This document shows, piece by piece, positions 63,501 to 64,000 of a DNA stretch of 64,000 bases. The notes below the pieces were generated by a model. The model saw nothing but the letters and a program-made list of their open reading frames with translations, was not told the origin of the DNA and did no database searches. Position 1 is the stretch's first letter. Each line of letters opens with the position of its first letter. A program made the position numbers and the translations under genes. Origin of the DNA: CAYNRA01 sp046293395 (GTDB taxonomy: Bacteria > Bacteroidota > Bacteroidia > Cytophagales > Spirosomataceae); NCBI GenBank assembly GCA_046293395.1, contig JBKBOU010000003.1, forward strand, positions 434,001 to 498,000. The letters are read 5' to 3'.

Positions 63501-64000
63501 CCTGCTGCTAGATTGGCAATAGAAGAAGTAGTAGCTCCGTTACTCCAAGTATATGAATAAGGTGGAGTTCCACCGGTTGCATTTACGGTAGCTGTGCCAT
63601 TTGTACCACCGAAACAACTCACGTTTGTAGAAGTGAAAGATAAAGTTGCACCAGCAGAAATAGATACAACCGCAACATCACTTGTTGCAGTTAGAGTACA
63701 TGCATTTGAACCATTCAAGACTACATCGTAATTTCCGGCATCCGCAAGTGAAACAGAAGCAATAGAATAGGTAGAGCTATTTGCATTAGGTATATTTACT
63801 TCATTTTTTCTCCATTGATAGGATGTAGCATTTTGTGCAGTTACGGATAATTCCAAGGGTTGCCCAACCAACAAAGATTTACTTTGAGGTTGTTGGTTGA
63901 TGTTAATATTACTAGCGAATAAGAATAAATAACTACTTTGTCTAAAGTCTGGACAAGACTCGCCTGGAGGTAAAAGAGAGGGATTACAGCAATTTGAGCT
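57590..64000 (-). CDS. Giant T9SS-exported SprB-repeat adhesin, N-terminus beyond window
   Basis: The frame is open without a stop to the right edge, so at least 2,136 residues are present and the start lies outside. After an Ig-like segment (SVTAQNATSYQWRKNEVNI) come about 22 repeats of 70-100 residues of the SprB type, such as VSCFGGTNGSISVTVSGG followed by PYSYVWNNG and AGSYTVTVTDGNGC, each with a Cys pair. The first eleven are near-identical and the later ones diverge. A PKD-like domain precedes the C-terminal type A T9SS sorting signal (LVTYPNPTEGEFYIESSL to the end VKRIMIR). SprB in Flavobacterium is a mobile gliding adhesin. Surface display and adhesion are inferred; gliding is not shown, since no gld or spr motor genes are here. 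Confidence 0.93.
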   Translation of the reverse strand, partial: SSNCCNPSLLPPGESCPDFRQSSYLFLFASNININQQPQSKSLLVGQPLELSVTAQNATSYQWRKNEVNIPNANSSTYSIASVSLADAGNYDVVLNGSNACTLTATSDVAVVSISAGATLSFTSTNVSCFGGTNGTATVNATGGTPPYSYTWSNGATTSSIANLAAGTYTVTVTDAANTPVTGQVTITQPTQLAISEVVTDVSCFGGTNGSISVTVSGGTAPYSYVWNNGITSTSASVSGLSAGSYTVTVTDGNGCSLQKMFTVNQPAALSVVGESSNVACFGESTGSARALVSGGTAPYSYVWNNGVTSTSASVSGLSAGSYTVTVTDANGCTAQQTVNVTAPSSLLSVSITNPKNVSCFGGTDGSAEALVSGGVSPYKYSWSNGSTESSVSNLGAGEVILTVTDANGCVRSATVTLTAPSALVVSEATNVSTSCFGGTNGSASVSVTGGTAPYSYVWNNGVTSTDATANGLSAGSYTVTVTDANGCKSERSITITQPTQLAISEVITDVSCFGGTNGSISVTVSGGTGSYSYVWNNGITSTSASVSGLSAGSYTVTVTDGNGCSFQKMFTVNQPAALSVVGESSNVACFGESTGSARAVVSGGTAPYSYVWNNGVTSTSAMASGLSAGSYTVTVTDANGCTAQQTVNVGQPAVLSLEVVKVNASCFGESNGQATINVSGGTAPFTYSLGGETVSINTFSRLQAGNYTATVIDANGCTKQISFVITQPEQINLSSSVVNVSCPGGTNGSATVSVLSGGTAPYSYVWNNGVTSTDATASGLSAGSYTVTVTDANGCKSERSITITQPTQLAISEVITDVSCFGGTNGSISVTVSGGTAPYSYVWNNGITSTSASVSGLSAGSYTVTVTDGNGCSFQKMFTVNQPAALSVVGESSNVVCFGESTGSARAVVSGGTAPYSYVWNNGVTSTSATASGLSAGSYTVTVTDANGCTAQQTVNVGQPAVLSIQLVSKIDLSCFGSNDGAIEVTAAGGTGNYTYTWSGGVTTTTSKASSLAAGTYTIMVTDANGCQKTIQVELVQPASEITLTTSHIDPKCFNDTGSASALAVGGNGSYTYLWSNGAVTTEIVGVKAGNYTVTVRDAKGCSVSKTVTLASPPELVITPIAVDSKCFGDNSGRILISATGGTGPYTYRWNTGATGTILTNLSAGSYTVTVTDAANCTKSLEVTLKEPAEPVNVLVSASDVLCIDEKNGSINAFISGGTAPYTAELTLPSTAKIPETVNEPGSYTFSNLPVGNYSVQVIDAAGCKVGGQAVISEPKSPLLIKSTISNVICRGQAQGKISVTASGSNGGDDASAFVYLWTDGFVGSTREALLAGNYTVEVRDAVGCSKIETFTITEPATTFSLLLSAEGETCHDQRNGFATVTPIGGVAPYTFLWNNGETSSTISNFQKGFVSVQVTDAGGCVQQASQNVVGPDPMQVEVTTTDVLCFGGSDGKMTFNIVGGTFPYTVNLNTGQQLNYAAGNTIQNLKAGKYNVSIIDAKGCIVELIDPIEIKGTAEPLVTNLIESTSPRGFGLSDGKFKLGVQGGNRPFSAYTFSLQVNGEAVALSNQNIQSNRIEVEYVNAKAGIYTLTTTDANFFSAGDKAGCQNVFTFEMKQPDKLTATASILRKPSCAGKVDGELGAIVSGGVPIKEQGDIGERYQLKWFKLDGGTKVEIPTTDLNALRNVEAGMYILKVIDKNQIEAEFNLELTQTPSIRVTNILTNQPRCQNLNTGSIELAGITGGVAPYQVSWNRGLEGMKLDNIAPGRYFGVIKDQNGCYGEVAVELKEAQSFDIRLVNKKDAVCEGECTGELEVNITGSGTLNPFSFSWQNGQTGRKIVNQCPGIYTATIVAAGGCRVQKSFEIKGATEKFEIQVADDIQFCKGGEIEVNATQLSGKEYLWTLADGSLNRNPIVTLREAGSYQIEVTNEAGCKAKDSFVIQVIDRETSANFLMGIFGKTDEFIHSVPVGVSATNFKSWRVSEGLKVIYSGFDRLTFTAQQAGEYKVELIVQEEDCEAIITKTISIENPVNGRVAASSDPLSAAYQMQVEPEIDELVTYPNPTEGEFYIESSLLQKGNTRITILDGGWQRKLYSTFIKEPSSQPIHLDLSQFGNQEKSILVILESGDKKMVKRIMIR
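61129..63460 (-). repeat. Higher-order DNA repeat inside the adhesin gene (three units, period about 925 bp)
   Basis: Blocks near 61130-61620, 62050-62540 and 62980-63455 are almost identical at DNA level and encode a pair of SprB repeats. Spacing is about 924 and 927 bp, equal to 308-309 residues. Synonymous positions are largely shared, which indicates recent duplication or gene conversion. The array can change length by recombination. Confidence 0.85.

Noticed and set aside
61352..63511. Three similar plus-strand frames opposite the adhesin
   Set aside because: They are shadows of the same DNA repeat in another frame, hence their identical sequences and 924-927 bp spacing.

Overview
This window is a contiguous piece of a Bacteroidota chromosome, most likely from the order Cytophagales. 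Four things point there: an alternative complex III (act) cluster fused to an aa3-type cytochrome c oxidase cluster, a type IX secretion (T9SS) adhesin built of SprB repeats, the N-succinyl/N-acetylornithine type of carbamoyltransferase, and promoters of the form TTG-N18-20-TAnnTTTG. That promoter pattern recurs upstream of purB, actA, the phosphatase gene, argF' and three tRNA transcripts. The DNA is moderately AT-rich and most genes lie on the minus strand.

Layout. 0-10 kb: edge of a small membrane protein, gltX, a beta-barrel-like envelope protein, purB, an aquaporin-family channel, then leuC-leuD-cimA-leuB (minus strand). The synthase in this operon looks like (R)-citramalate synthase rather than 2-isopropylmalate synthase, so the operon probably makes 2-oxobutyrate for isoleucine. 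10-12.9 kb: AraC regulator diverging from msrC and a membrane glycosyltransferase; the glycosyltransferase gene holds a perfect hairpin carrying two DnaA boxes, with a third nearby. 12.9-15.1 kb: a 2.1-kb integrase-less island inserted at the 3' end of tRNA-Leu, marked by a 23-bp duplication of the tRNA end and by the displaced tRNA terminator. It carries three small envelope-protein genes and two 80-bp direct repeats. 15-22 kb: tRNA-Gly/tRNA-Leu, hisIE, a small membrane protein, an MFS transporter, the tRNA-Tyr/Gly/Thr-tuf unit, and an ECF sigma factor with its likely anti-sigma factor and a beta-barrel protein.

22-38.6 kb: a respiratory supercluster transcribed leftward. Order is actABCDEF (quinol to cytochrome c), ctaC and ctaD (oxidase subunits II and I), ctaA and ctaB (heme A synthesis), two subunit III genes, subunit IV, a SCO copper chaperone, a DUF420 protein and a small CxxC membrane protein. 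A strong terminator hairpin sits between ctaD and ctaA. Together these genes encode a complete path from menaquinol to oxygen plus the assembly factors.

39-52 kb: tRNA-Cys, rpsA, an HNH nuclease, smpB, hflX, the trpCFB-(Dabb)-trpA operon, a PafA-like phosphatase, a serine beta-lactamase-like hydrolase, a lipoprotein and a short anchored protein. 52-64 kb: secDF, argF', mazG and a giant T9SS-exported adhesin of more than 2,136 residues with about 22 SprB-type repeats, whose 5' end lies beyond the window. Start codons were moved downstream from the longest open frame wherever family alignment, a signal peptide or a promoter position required it; each case is explained in its entry.
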